Positions 1-7,520 of a DNA stretch of 64,000 nt are shown piece by piece; the stretch's first letter is position 1; the number at the start of each line of letters is the position of its first letter. The notes under the pieces were generated by a model. It was given only the letters and a program-made list of their open reading frames with translations, had not been told where the DNA came from and made no database searches. A program made the translations under genes and the position numbers. The stretch covers positions 124,001 to 188,000 of the forward strand of contig NZ_UEFQ01000024.1 of the NCBI RefSeq assembly GCF_900489465.1. The letters run 5' to 3'. The stretch comes from Aequorivita sp. CIP111184 (GTDB lineage Bacteria; Bacteroidota; Bacteroidia; Flavobacteriales; Flavobacteriaceae).

Positions 1-69
1 TGTTGCTACCCAATTATCTTGCATTTGTCTTGCTTCTGCTACAGTAATATAATTTGATGGTTTTGACAT
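1..69 (-). CDS. 5' end of an unidentified gene (partial)
   Basis: An ATG at 69 on the minus strand opens a frame that runs without a stop to the window edge, giving 23 residues that begin MSKPSNYITVAEARQMQDNW. The fragment is too short for me to name the family. It is divergent from the eCIS cluster, and the 239 bp between them hold the eCIS promoter and several inverted repeats. The start is plausible because nothing coding lies upstream of it, but the product is unknown. Confidence 0.5.
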   Translation of the reverse strand, partial: MSKPSNYITVAEARQMQDNWVAT

Positions 70-150
70 AATTGATTGTAATTTATTGGTTTAGTTGGCA
101 CGAATGTAGCAAAAACAATTAAATAAGCATTTTATAAACTAAATAATTAG

Positions 151-181
151 GGAAAAACCCCTTCAAAAAAGGGGTTTTTCC
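151..181. terminator. GC-rich hairpin between divergent genes
   Basis: An 11-bp perfect inverted repeat, GGAAAAACCCC and GGGGTTTTTCC, surrounds a 9-nt loop. It lies upstream of the eCIS promoter and downstream of no gene, so it may be a bidirectional insulator or a protein site rather than a classical terminator. A third related arm, GGGTTTTCCCTA at 195-206, could pair with the first arm instead. Confidence 0.4.
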
Positions 182-216
182 TATAGATTTTTGAGGGTTT
201 TCCCTATTAAAAAAAT

Positions 217-251
217 AGTGTAAAACCTTTAAAATATTAAGGTAAAACACT
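217..251. promoter_or_regulatory. Candidate operator dyad beside the eCIS promoter
   Basis: AGTGT-aaa-ACCTT at 217-229 is mirrored by AAGGT-aaa-ACACT at 239-251, with a 9-nt spacer. The arms match at 10 of 13 positions. A further AGTGT at 259-263 forms a second small dyad with ACACT at 247-251, and the promoter -33 TTG lies inside its loop. A bound protein would therefore cover the -33 element. No regulator gene is visible nearby, so the ligand is unknown. Confidence 0.4.
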
Positions 252-252
252 G

Positions 253-283
253 TTGTATAGTGTATTATAAATTAGTATATTTG
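253..283 (+). promoter_or_regulatory. Promoter of the eCIS cluster (Bacteroidota consensus)
   Basis: TTG at 253-255 is followed after 20 nt by TATATTTG at 276-283. This matches the TTG / TAnnTTTG consensus of the primary sigma factor in Bacteroidota. The first eCIS start codon is at 309, so the leader would be about 20 nt long. No similarly good promoter was found inside the next 15 kb, consistent with one long transcript. Confidence 0.65.
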
Positions 284-308
284 AATTTCATCCTTTAGAG
301 TTCCTCAA

Positions 309-899
309 ATGATTTATGAAACACTTGAAATAATAAAAGATCAAGTTTCAAAATATTTGGAACTTAAAACTGCGGACAGTAATCTAGTGGTGCTGGAAAA
401 TGTGTCCAAACACGATGATCCAGAAATCAATACAATGAATGATAAAGTGGTTCTTACACTTTTAAACATTGAAGAAGAAATTGCACTGAAAAACAATCCA
501 AATGTAAAATTTAAAAACGGGGAAACTATTTATAAAAACACACCCGTAAACCTTAATGTCTTTGCACTTTTTTCTGTCAATAGAAATACCTATACCCGCT
601 CGCTAACAGCAGTTTCTTATATTATAGAGTTCTTTCAGTCAAAAAAAATTTTCACACAGAATAATACAACGTTGAATCCTTCTATTCCAGCTTTGGAAAA
701 TATAAAAGAATTTCGCTTCATCGCTGAACTCTACACGCCAACATTTGAACAATTAAACTACATCTGGGGCACATTGGGCGGAAAAGCCCTGCCCAGTGTA
801 CTATATAAAATAAGTGTTGTGAAAATAGAAAGCGACACGCTTACTGAAAAGGGAACGCCAATTACTGAAATTTCGGGAGTTTTAAATAATATAACCTAA
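309..899 (+). CDS. DUF4255 family eCIS cap-type protein (Afp16/Pvc16-like, short)
   Basis: This 196 aa protein has the DUF4255 pattern: an N-terminal MIYETLEIIKDQV helix, a middle strand region VVLTLLNIEEE, and a hydrophobic segment giving NVFALFSVN followed by YIIEFFQ. The family contains Afp16/Pvc16, the cap that terminates tube and sheath growth. Afp16 is longer (about 300 aa), so only its N-terminal domain is represented here. The next gene starts on the base after this stop codon and may supply the missing part. It is first in the eCIS operon, 26 bp downstream of the promoter. Family assignment is fairly sure; the cap role is inferred from homology and context. Confidence 0.8.
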   Translation: MIYETLEIIKDQVSKYLELKTADSNLVVLENVSKHDDPEINTMNDKVVLTLLNIEEEIALKNNPNVKFKNGETIYKNTPVNLNVFALFSVNRNTYTRSLTAVSYIIEFFQSKKIFTQNNTTLNPSIPALENIKEFRFIAELYTPTFEQLNYIWGTLGGKALPSVLYKISVVKIESDTLTEKGTPITEISGVLNNIT

Positions 900-1775
900 A
901 TGAGCTTTACCTCTACATATAAAATTCTGTTTGGTATGAATCTTTACCACCACTATTTTTTGGATGATGGCAGTGTTGCTTTTGATGCGAATCCTATTTT
1001 AAAAGAAGAACAGCTCAACAAATACAATTTTGAGGATTTCTGCGAAATAATTCCTTCCGAAGAAACAAAGGAAATTTTTAAAGGCAACAAGCTCGTTTTT
1101 AAAACCATTCCCACTGGTTTCATTATTTGTGCAAAAGCGGAAGAAACTGCCCCAAATTCTGGAACTTATAAACCTTTCGTCAGTCTTTCCCAAACCTCGG
1201 TTTTTAATTTTCTGATTTATATGAAAGATTCACTTTTCGAAAATTATTCAACTGTGAATTCAAAACCTTTTATTCCCTATTTCTTTTCAAACAAAAAACC
1301 AGTTTCCGAAGGCGCTTCCTTTAAATATATCGATCTGGAAACCACTACTCTACCCATTGATAATTTCACCATACAGCAGGATAGTTATGATGAAATAGGT
1401 AAAACGCTTTCCAAAAAAGAAAAAATTGGGCTCTTTGGAATCATTTCCCTGGAAATGGCCGGTGACAATACAGTTCCTTTTGACGGTAACGCCAGAAATA
1501 TTTTAAATGTGAATGGAACGTTGCAGGTAAACACAAAGAATTTCAAACTACAGATAAAAAACCGTAGCACCATTTGGAACTATCGAGATGCTAGCGATAG
1601 CGTATTACTTCACACCACAGATCCTATTGAACTTCCGCTTACAAAAAATGGCATCATAGGTTATAGTTTTAACGGTGAAGTGCGTCCTTCTGCATTTCCT
1701 TCAAGGATATTGTTCGAAAAGGACAGCGGTGGAAATATTATTAAAACTTTTTCAGAAATATATATTAATCAATAA
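900..1775 (+). CDS. Unknown eCIS-associated protein, 291 aa
   Basis: I do not recognise this family. The protein has no signal peptide or membrane segment. It is mostly predicted beta structure, with frequent aromatic and threonine/serine stretches such as FKIKNRSTIWNY-like strands near the C-terminus. Its ATG directly abuts the stop of the DUF4255 gene and it ends 8 bp before the sheath gene, so it is surely co-translated with structural components. Given its position, it may be a cap adaptor or a partner of the short DUF4255 protein, replacing the C-terminal part of Afp16. That role is inference only. Confidence 0.7.
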   Translation: MSFTSTYKILFGMNLYHHYFLDDGSVAFDANPILKEEQLNKYNFEDFCEIIPSEETKEIFKGNKLVFKTIPTGFIICAKAEETAPNSGTYKPFVSLSQTSVFNFLIYMKDSLFENYSTVNSKPFIPYFFSNKKPVSEGASFKYIDLETTTLPIDNFTIQQDSYDEIGKTLSKKEKIGLFGIISLEMAGDNTVPFDGNARNILNVNGTLQVNTKNFKLQIKNRSTIWNYRDASDSVLLHTTDPIELPLTKNGIIGYSFNGEVRPSAFPSRILFEKDSGGNIIKTFSEIYINQ

Positions 1776-1783
1776 CAAAAACT

Positions 1784-3208
1784 ATGGCAACTACGTACAA
1801 AACACCCGGGGTCTATGTGGAGGAAATATCGAAGTTTCCGCCATCGGTGGCACAAGTGGAGACAGCAATTCCAGCTTTTATAGGCTATACGCAAATCAGT
1901 GATACTACGGTTCAAAACAAACCAAAACGTATCGTTTCACTTTTGGAATATGAAACCTATTTTGGCAAAGCTCAAAATGAATCCAACATAACAGTAACAG
2001 TAAATGACACCATAAATAACGGTCCGCCAGTTCAGCTTTTGGATCAAAAATTCAGTACGGTAGTAGCTACGCCAAGCCCTTATGTAATGTATTATGCCTT
2101 GCGTATTTATTTTGATAATGGCGGAGGACCTTGCTATATCAACTCTGTTGGAGATTATACCAGTGGCAGTGTAAGCCAGCCATTACTTTCAGCGGGATTG
2201 GATGAATTTGAAAAATTTGATGAACCTACGCTTTATATATTTCCGGATGCAATGGCAGTTTCTACAGCGTCTAGCTATTATTCACTTATTAATAGAGCAC
2301 TAATGCAAGCGCAAAAACTCAAAGATCGTTTTGTTATTATTGACGCATTTGCAAACAACAGTGATAACATTCGCAATACAGCTTCATTGGGCAATGGAGT
2401 GGACTTGTTGAAATATGGCGCTGCCTATCATCCCTTCCTAAAAACTGTTTACAGCTATGCATATAATGATGCAGATATAACATTAGTACACAATGTAACC
2501 GACGAAACAAATACAACCGCAACTGGGGTTTATGATGGGAAAGCTTTAAGTGAGCTTGCTGATAGCAGTGGTAGTGATTTCAACTTAATCCTTTACAACA
2601 AAATAAAAACGGAATTGGAGAAGCAGTACGTTACACTTCCGCCCAGCAGCGCAATGGCAGGTATCTATGCCCGTGTTGACAGCAATCGTGGCGTCTGGAA
2701 AGCACCTGCCAACGAATCTGTAAGTGCAGCCGTAGAACCAACAATTAAAATTACCCACGAAGCACAGCAGGATTTAAACATTCATACTTCTGGAAAATCT
2801 ATCAATGCAATTCGCTCCTTCACTGGAAAAGGTATTTTAGTTTGGGGAGCACGGACGCTTGCGGGTAACGACAACGAATGGAAATATGTACCTGTTCGCC
2901 GTTTTTTCAATATGGTTGAAGAGTCTGTTGAAAAGGCAACTGCACAATTTGTTTTTGAACCAAATGATGCTAATACTTGGGTAAAAGTACGCGCGATGAT
3001 AGAGAATTTTCTAATTCTTCAATGGCGAGCCGGAGCACTCGCCGGAGCCAAACCAGAACAAGCATTTTACGTGCGTGTTGGTTTAGGTGAAACAATGACT
3101 GCAGATGATATCCTTAACGGAATAATGAACATCGAAATAGGAATGGCAGCAGTCCGACCAGCAGAATTCATCGTTTTAAAATTCTCACACAAAATGCAGG
3201 AAGCCTAA
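1784..3208 (+). CDS. Contractile tail sheath protein
   Basis: A 474 aa phage-tail-sheath family protein, the outer cylinder whose contraction drives the tube into a target cell. The N-terminus, TTYKTPGVYVEEISKFPPSV, is the typical sheath handshake arm. The conserved C-terminal sheath domain spans about residues 340-474, with GILVWGARTLAG, YVPVRRFFNMVEESV and the closing RPAEFIVLKFSHKM. This C-terminal arm interlocks neighbouring subunits. It is the only sheath gene in the cluster, whereas Afp and PVC particles encode three. The 83-bp gap downstream is the largest in the front half of the operon and could hold a processing site or weak promoter. Confidence 0.95.
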   Translation: MATTYKTPGVYVEEISKFPPSVAQVETAIPAFIGYTQISDTTVQNKPKRIVSLLEYETYFGKAQNESNITVTVNDTINNGPPVQLLDQKFSTVVATPSPYVMYYALRIYFDNGGGPCYINSVGDYTSGSVSQPLLSAGLDEFEKFDEPTLYIFPDAMAVSTASSYYSLINRALMQAQKLKDRFVIIDAFANNSDNIRNTASLGNGVDLLKYGAAYHPFLKTVYSYAYNDADITLVHNVTDETNTTATGVYDGKALSELADSSGSDFNLILYNKIKTELEKQYVTLPPSSAMAGIYARVDSNRGVWKAPANESVSAAVEPTIKITHEAQQDLNIHTSGKSINAIRSFTGKGILVWGARTLAGNDNEWKYVPVRRFFNMVEESVEKATAQFVFEPNDANTWVKVRAMIENFLILQWRAGALAGAKPEQAFYVRVGLGETMTADDILNGIMNIEIGMAAVRPAEFIVLKFSHKMQEA

Positions 3209-3291
3209 TTTTATCTGAGTGTTTTCCGTAAAAATGTACAGTCAATTATCATAATACCTTATAAAAAAAATAACATAAAAAAACAGAAAAA

Positions 3292-3729
3292 ATGGCCAAT
3301 ACATATCCATTAGTAAAGTTTCATTTCTCAGTAGACTGGGGAGGAACAAACATAGGTTTTACTGAAGTCAGCGGACTAGATGTAGAAACTGAAATGATTG
3401 AATACCGTCACGGTGCGAGCCCAGAATACAGCAAAATAAAAATGCCTGGGATGCAGAAATACAGCAACATTACTTTAAAACGCGGTTCGTTTGCAAACGA
3501 TAACGAGTTTTACAAATGGTGGAATACTGTTAGTCTCAACACAATTGAGCGTCGGGATATTACCATCTCATTGTTGAACGAGGAACACGAACCCGTGATT
3601 GTTTGGAAGGTGAAAAATGCTTTTCCATTAAAAATGCAATCAACAGATCTAAAAGGCGATGGCAACGAAACCGCTATTGAATCCTTAGAAATTGCCCACG
3701 AAGGCTTAACAATCCAAAACGGCGATTAA
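3292..3729 (+). CDS. Inner tube protein 1 (gp19/Hcp-like, Afp1-type)
   Basis: A 145 aa T4 gp19-like tube protein that would stack as hexamers to form the lumen of the injection device. Key features are the opening KFHFSVDWGG, the loop FTEVSGLDVETEMIEYRHG, and KYSNITLKRGSF followed by FYKWWNTV, all standard for this family. It is preceded by an A-rich leader and its last base overlaps the ATG of tube protein 2. As the first of two paralogues and farther from the hub genes, it is the likely trunk subunit, by analogy with Afp1. That division of labour is inferred. Confidence 0.93.
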   Translation: MANTYPLVKFHFSVDWGGTNIGFTEVSGLDVETEMIEYRHGASPEYSKIKMPGMQKYSNITLKRGSFANDNEFYKWWNTVSLNTIERRDITISLLNEEHEPVIVWKVKNAFPLKMQSTDLKGDGNETAIESLEIAHEGLTIQNGD

Positions 3730-4169
3730 TGGCTACTGCTTATCCTCCGGTGAGTTTTCATTTTAAGGTGGAGTTCAATGGAATTTCCTCTCAAGAAAAA
3801 GACATCCAATTCCAATCGGTTTCAGGACTTTCCGTAGATATTGAAACTGAAGAATTTGCCGAAGGAGGTGAAAACAGGTTTAAACATAAATTTCCCGTAC
3901 GATCCACATTTCCAAACCTTGTTTTGAAACGAGGCATGGTTACAGATTCTGAACTTATAAAATGGTGCCGAAACGCCATTGAAAGTTTTCAGTTTGAACC
4001 AGTGGACCTCACGGTAAAATTGTTGAATGAAAATCACGAACCGCTTGTAACCTGGAACGTGGTTCACGCATATCCAATAAAATGGGATGTAGCCGAACTT
4101 AATGCAGAGGAAAGCAAAATCACCATCGAAACTATAGAATTGGCGTATAACTATTTTACACTCTTATAA
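3729..4169 (+). CDS. Inner tube protein 2 (Afp5-type tube initiator)
   Basis: A 146 aa paralogue of the preceding tube protein, sharing the FHFKVEFNG opening, the VSGLSVDIETEEFAEGG loop, LVLKRGMV and VVHAYPIKW. The ATG overlaps the upstream TAA in a TAATG junction, so translation is probably coupled. It is adjacent to the hub adaptor, which in Afp clusters is the position of Afp5, the tube ring seated on the spike. I infer that it starts tube assembly, while the upstream paralogue makes the shaft. Confidence 0.9.
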   Translation: MATAYPPVSFHFKVEFNGISSQEKDIQFQSVSGLSVDIETEEFAEGGENRFKHKFPVRSTFPNLVLKRGMVTDSELIKWCRNAIESFQFEPVDLTVKLLNENHEPLVTWNVVHAYPIKWDVAELNAEESKITIETIELAYNYFTLL

Positions 4170-4170
4170 A

Positions 4171-4332
4171 ATGCCCATAGAAATCAAAGAACTTCACATA
4201 AAAATAAATGTGAACGGTAACGAACAATCTAATATCTCCCAAAATAAAAAACCGGAAGACAAAATGGATCATTTTATAAAAGCTTGCGTGGAAGAAGTGT
4301 TTAATATTGAATCCAGAAAAAAAGAACGATAA
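4171..4332 (+). CDS. DUF5908-type small eCIS protein, 53 aa
   Basis: A small gene one base after tube protein 2 that encodes MPIEIKELHIKINVNGNE and a charged tail ending ESRKKER. The MPIEIKEL(H/V)IK start is the signature I associate with DUF5908, a family of roughly 50-60 aa proteins found next to CIS tube and hub genes in Bacteroidota. Its stop codon overlaps the ATG of the LysM adaptor by one base. Function is unknown; a chaperone or small structural joint between tube and hub is possible. Confidence 0.8.
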   Translation: MPIEIKELHIKINVNGNEQSNISQNKKPEDKMDHFIKACVEEVFNIESRKKER

Positions 4333-5018
4333 TGAAAGGCGAACTTACAAAGCTGAAAATTATAGCGTTTCGCGATAACAAATTCACCCAATTAGTGGGT
4401 GATGGCATTTTTTCTTCTTTGTTAAATCCAGAAAAGTATGCGCTCAACTACAAGGTAGAGTACACCGAAGCACAAGGGCAAGGAACCAGTGCAACACAAC
4501 CAAAATACGTTCGTTCCTTGCCTGAGGATTTAAATCTCGAATTCCTTTTTGATAGAACGGGAATAATTAAAGGCCATAGTAACGATTTGGGCGTAGGAAT
4601 AGTTGTAGATATAGAAAGATTTAAAAGAATTGTTTTCGATTACAATGGCGACGAACACAAACCAAATTATCTATTAATTGGTTGGGGCACGCTACTTTTC
4701 AAAGGGATTTTAGCAGAAATGTCCATAGAATACAAGCTCTTCTCGTCAGAAGGGGTTCCCCTTCGTGCTACAGTTACAGCAAGTTTTAAAGGAGTTGTGG
4801 ACGAACTCTTGAGATTAGCAAAAGAAAATAACAATTCCCCAGATCTCACACACATACGGGTTGTAAAGGAAGGCGATACACTGCCATTAATGACTTTCAG
4901 AATTTATGGCGATTCAAAATATTATTTACAGGTTGCCGAAGCTAATAATCTGACCAATTTTAGAAGATTAAAACCTGGACAACAAATTAAATTTCCACCC
5001 ATAGAAAAAGTATCATAA
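4332..5018 (+). CDS. LysM-containing hub adaptor (Afp7/Pvc7-like, T4 gp53-like)
   Basis: A 228 aa protein with an N-terminal CIS tube-like domain (about residues 1-165) followed by a LysM module (about 172-225: THIRVVKEGDTLPLMTFRIY, then LKPGQQIKFPP). In Afp and PVC particles the equivalent Afp7/Pvc7 joins the first tube ring to the VgrG-like hub. LysM in CIS baseplates is structural and need not bind peptidoglycan. It overlaps the DUF5908 stop by one base and is followed after one base by the spike gene. Confidence 0.88.
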   Translation: MKGELTKLKIIAFRDNKFTQLVGDGIFSSLLNPEKYALNYKVEYTEAQGQGTSATQPKYVRSLPEDLNLEFLFDRTGIIKGHSNDLGVGIVVDIERFKRIVFDYNGDEHKPNYLLIGWGTLLFKGILAEMSIEYKLFSSEGVPLRATVTASFKGVVDELLRLAKENNNSPDLTHIRVVKEGDTLPLMTFRIYGDSKYYLQVAEANNLTNFRRLKPGQQIKFPPIEKVS

Positions 5019-5019
5019 T

Positions 5020-6765
5020 ATGCCAAATAGCAGAACCATAGAAACCTCTCGAAGCACAGATTTGGTGACCTTCAAAATATTAATTGAAGGAAGTGAAATT
5101 TCTGCCGCGTATCAAGTAAAAAATATTTCTGTGGAAAAAGAAATTAATCGTATTCCCTTCGCACAACTCGTTTTTATTGATGGTGAAGCTTCTTCGCAAG
5201 ATTTCAATTTGAGCAATGAAGATTTACTTATTCCGGGAAAAAAAATTGAAATAAAAGCAGGCTATCACAGTGATGAAGAAACTATTTTCAAAGGAATTAT
5301 TATAAAACACAGTATTAAAATTCGCGAAAGTAATTCTATTTTAATTGTGGAATGCAGGGATGAAGCAGTAAAAATGACGATTGGCAGAAAAAGTAATTTT
5401 TATTACGAAAGTAAGGACAGCGATATTATTGAAGAAATCATTGGCAAATATACTCTCGAAAACGAAATTGAAGCCACTTCATTTTCGAACAAAGAAATAG
5501 TTCAATATCGCACTTCCGACTGGGATTTTATAATGACACGAGCCCAAATAAATGGACAGATTTGCACCGTTGATGACGGAAAAATAAAAATTTCAAAACC
5601 AGACTTTTCACAAACAGAAATTGAAACAGTTGCCTTCGGTTCAACTTTACTTGATTTTGACGCCGAAATGGATGCCCGAAACCAATTCAACACAATTACT
5701 GCTTATGGATGGAACCCTTCCGAACAGGAAATTATTGAAGCTGAAGCTACTGATCCGGGAATTTCTTTGAACGGAAATATTTCAACATCAGATTTAGCAG
5801 AAGTAATGGAACTCGACAATCTTGAATTGAAGCACGGAGGAAATTACAATTCAACTCAATTACAAAATTGGAGTGATGCTAAAAATCTTTTTCAACAATT
5901 ATCAAAAACTCGCGGACGCTTAAAATTTCAAGGCATTCCAACAGTAAAACCCGGAACGATGCTAAAGCTGGAAGGCGTGGGTGACCGTTTCAATGGAAAA
6001 ATATTTATAAGTGCGGTGCGTCACGAAATAGCAGAGGGCAATTGGACTGTAGATGCTGAGTTTGGAATGAATCCAAAATGGTTCAGCGAAACATATGACA
6101 TTTCAGAATTACCAGCTGCCGGAATTATTCCCTCAGTAAGTGGTTTGCAAATTGGAGTAGTTTCACAATTAGAATCAGATCCCGATGGCGAAGATAGAAT
6201 TTTAGTGAAAATTCCAATCATCAATAAAGACGAACAAGGCATTTGGACAAGAGTTGCCACTTTAGATGCGGGCAACAATCGAGGTTCGTTCTTCTTACCG
6301 GAAATTGGAGACGAAGTAATTATAGGATTTATAAATGATGACCCGAATCATGCCATAATTCTTGGAATGCTTCACAGCAGCGCGAAACCTGCTCCCCTAC
6401 AAGCTTCTGATGACAATCACGAAAAAGGTTTTATAACCCGAAGTGAAATGAAATTACTTTTCAACGATGATAAAAAATCCATAATAATAGAAACTCCAGG
6501 TGGAAAAAAAGTAACAATCGATGAGGATTCGGGAGTTATTAAAATTGAAGATGAAAATAGAAATGTAATAACAATGGACAGCGACGGAATTGCTATAGAA
6601 AGTGCAAAAGATTTTAGTATAAAAGCAACTGGAGATTGCAATATTGAAGCAATGAATATAAATGTAAAAGCCAATGCCCAATTTAAAGCTGAAGGCAGCG
6701 CAGGTGCCGAAATTTCAACCAGCGCCATCGCGGTTTTAAAAGGATCATTAGTTCAAATAAATTAA
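5020..6765 (+). CDS. VgrG-like spike/hub protein (Afp8/Pvc8-like)
   Basis: A 581 aa protein with the organisation of phage gpD/VgrG hubs. The N-terminal hub fold (about 1-350) includes a phage late-control domain with VECRDEAVKMTIGR and SDWDFIMTRAQINGQI. It is followed by a gp5-type OB fold (about 375-465: DPDGEDRILVKIPI, FLPEIGDEVIIGFINDDPNH) and a repetitive beta-helix needle (about 475-581) rich in alternating valine and isoleucine. Trimers form the central spike. The PAAR gene follows directly and would cap it. No extra C-terminal effector domain is fused, so cargo is unlikely to be carried as a VgrG extension. Confidence 0.93.
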   Translation: MPNSRTIETSRSTDLVTFKILIEGSEISAAYQVKNISVEKEINRIPFAQLVFIDGEASSQDFNLSNEDLLIPGKKIEIKAGYHSDEETIFKGIIIKHSIKIRESNSILIVECRDEAVKMTIGRKSNFYYESKDSDIIEEIIGKYTLENEIEATSFSNKEIVQYRTSDWDFIMTRAQINGQICTVDDGKIKISKPDFSQTEIETVAFGSTLLDFDAEMDARNQFNTITAYGWNPSEQEIIEAEATDPGISLNGNISTSDLAEVMELDNLELKHGGNYNSTQLQNWSDAKNLFQQLSKTRGRLKFQGIPTVKPGTMLKLEGVGDRFNGKIFISAVRHEIAEGNWTVDAEFGMNPKWFSETYDISELPAAGIIPSVSGLQIGVVSQLESDPDGEDRILVKIPIINKDEQGIWTRVATLDAGNNRGSFFLPEIGDEVIIGFINDDPNHAIILGMLHSSAKPAPLQASDDNHEKGFITRSEMKLLFNDDKKSIIIETPGGKKVTIDEDSGVIKIEDENRNVITMDSDGIAIESAKDFSIKATGDCNIEAMNINVKANAQFKAEGSAGAEISTSAIAVLKGSLVQIN

Positions 6766-6808
6766 ATTAAAAAAACAATCAACCATTAACTATAAACCAG
6801 CAACCAAA

Positions 6809-7102
6809 ATGCCTCCAGCAGCCAGAGTAAACGATATGCACATTTGCCCAATTTTAAATCCAGGCGGTAGTCCACACGTTGGAGGGCCAATATTGCCGGC
6901 AGGAGAACCAACCGTTTTGATTGGCGGAATGCCAGCTGCGAGAGTTGGCGATATGGCAACATGCGCAGGCCCACCAGATTCAATAATTATGGGTTCTACA
7001 TCGGTATTTATCGGAGGAATGCCAGCGGCGCGATTAGGAGATAGCACAGCACACGGCGGAAGTATTGTTTTAGGAGAATTCACAGTATTAATAGGAGGAT
7101 AA
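6809..7102 (+). CDS. PAAR-domain spike tip protein
   Basis: A 97 aa PAAR protein. The sequence begins MPPAARVNDMHICP and has two GGMPAARVGD / GGMPAARLGD repeats with conserved histidine and cysteine residues (for example MHICP, MATCAG, DSTAHGG) that usually bind one metal ion. PAAR proteins sharpen the tip of VgrG-type spikes. The protein is a bare PAAR domain without a toxin extension. It sits 43 bp after the spike and 2 bp before the gp25-like gene, which matches the Afp10 position. Confidence 0.95.
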   Translation: MPPAARVNDMHICPILNPGGSPHVGGPILPAGEPTVLIGGMPAARVGDMATCAGPPDSIIMGSTSVFIGGMPAARLGDSTAHGGSIVLGEFTVLIGG

Positions 7103-7104
7103 TT

Positions 7105-7515
7105 ATGAATACATCAGAAATATTTTTAGGGGAAGGATGGAGTTTTCCGCCACATTTTGATAAAAAAACTGGCGAACTTGTTACAACAGTTGGTATAACA
7201 GATATCAATAAAAGTCTTGAGATTCTTTTATCAACCCGTTTGGGCGAACGGATTATGCTTCCAAACTATGGTTGCAATTTGGAAGAACTATTATTTCAGC
7301 CGCTTGATGTAACCTTAAAGACATATATAATTGAACTCATAAAAACCGCAATTCTATATTACGAACCCAGAATAGATACCCAAACTGTAACATTGGATAC
7401 AACGAATGAACTGAGCGGCGAAATTTTAATAAATATTGAATACGTAGTTCGAATTACAAATTCACGGGCAAATATGGTATTCCCATTCTATAAAACCGAA
7501 GGCACTGAAGTATAA
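7105..7515 (+). CDS. gp25/gpW-family baseplate protein (Afp9-like)
   Basis: A 136 aa baseplate wedge protein. Conserved elements are the opening LGEGWSFPPHF, KSLEILLSTRLGERIMLPNYG (a close match to the gp25 RxGER-like core) and a C-terminal strand pair ending MVFPFYKTEG. In T4, Afp and T6SS particles, gp25 homologues connect the sheath's first ring with the wedge. It is 2 bp after PAAR and 5 bp before the baseplate J-like gene, so the baseplate module is compact. Confidence 0.93.
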   Translation: MNTSEIFLGEGWSFPPHFDKKTGELVTTVGITDINKSLEILLSTRLGERIMLPNYGCNLEELLFQPLDVTLKTYIIELIKTAILYYEPRIDTQTVTLDTTNELSGEILINIEYVVRITNSRANMVFPFYKTEGTEV

Positions 7516-7520
7516 AAATC

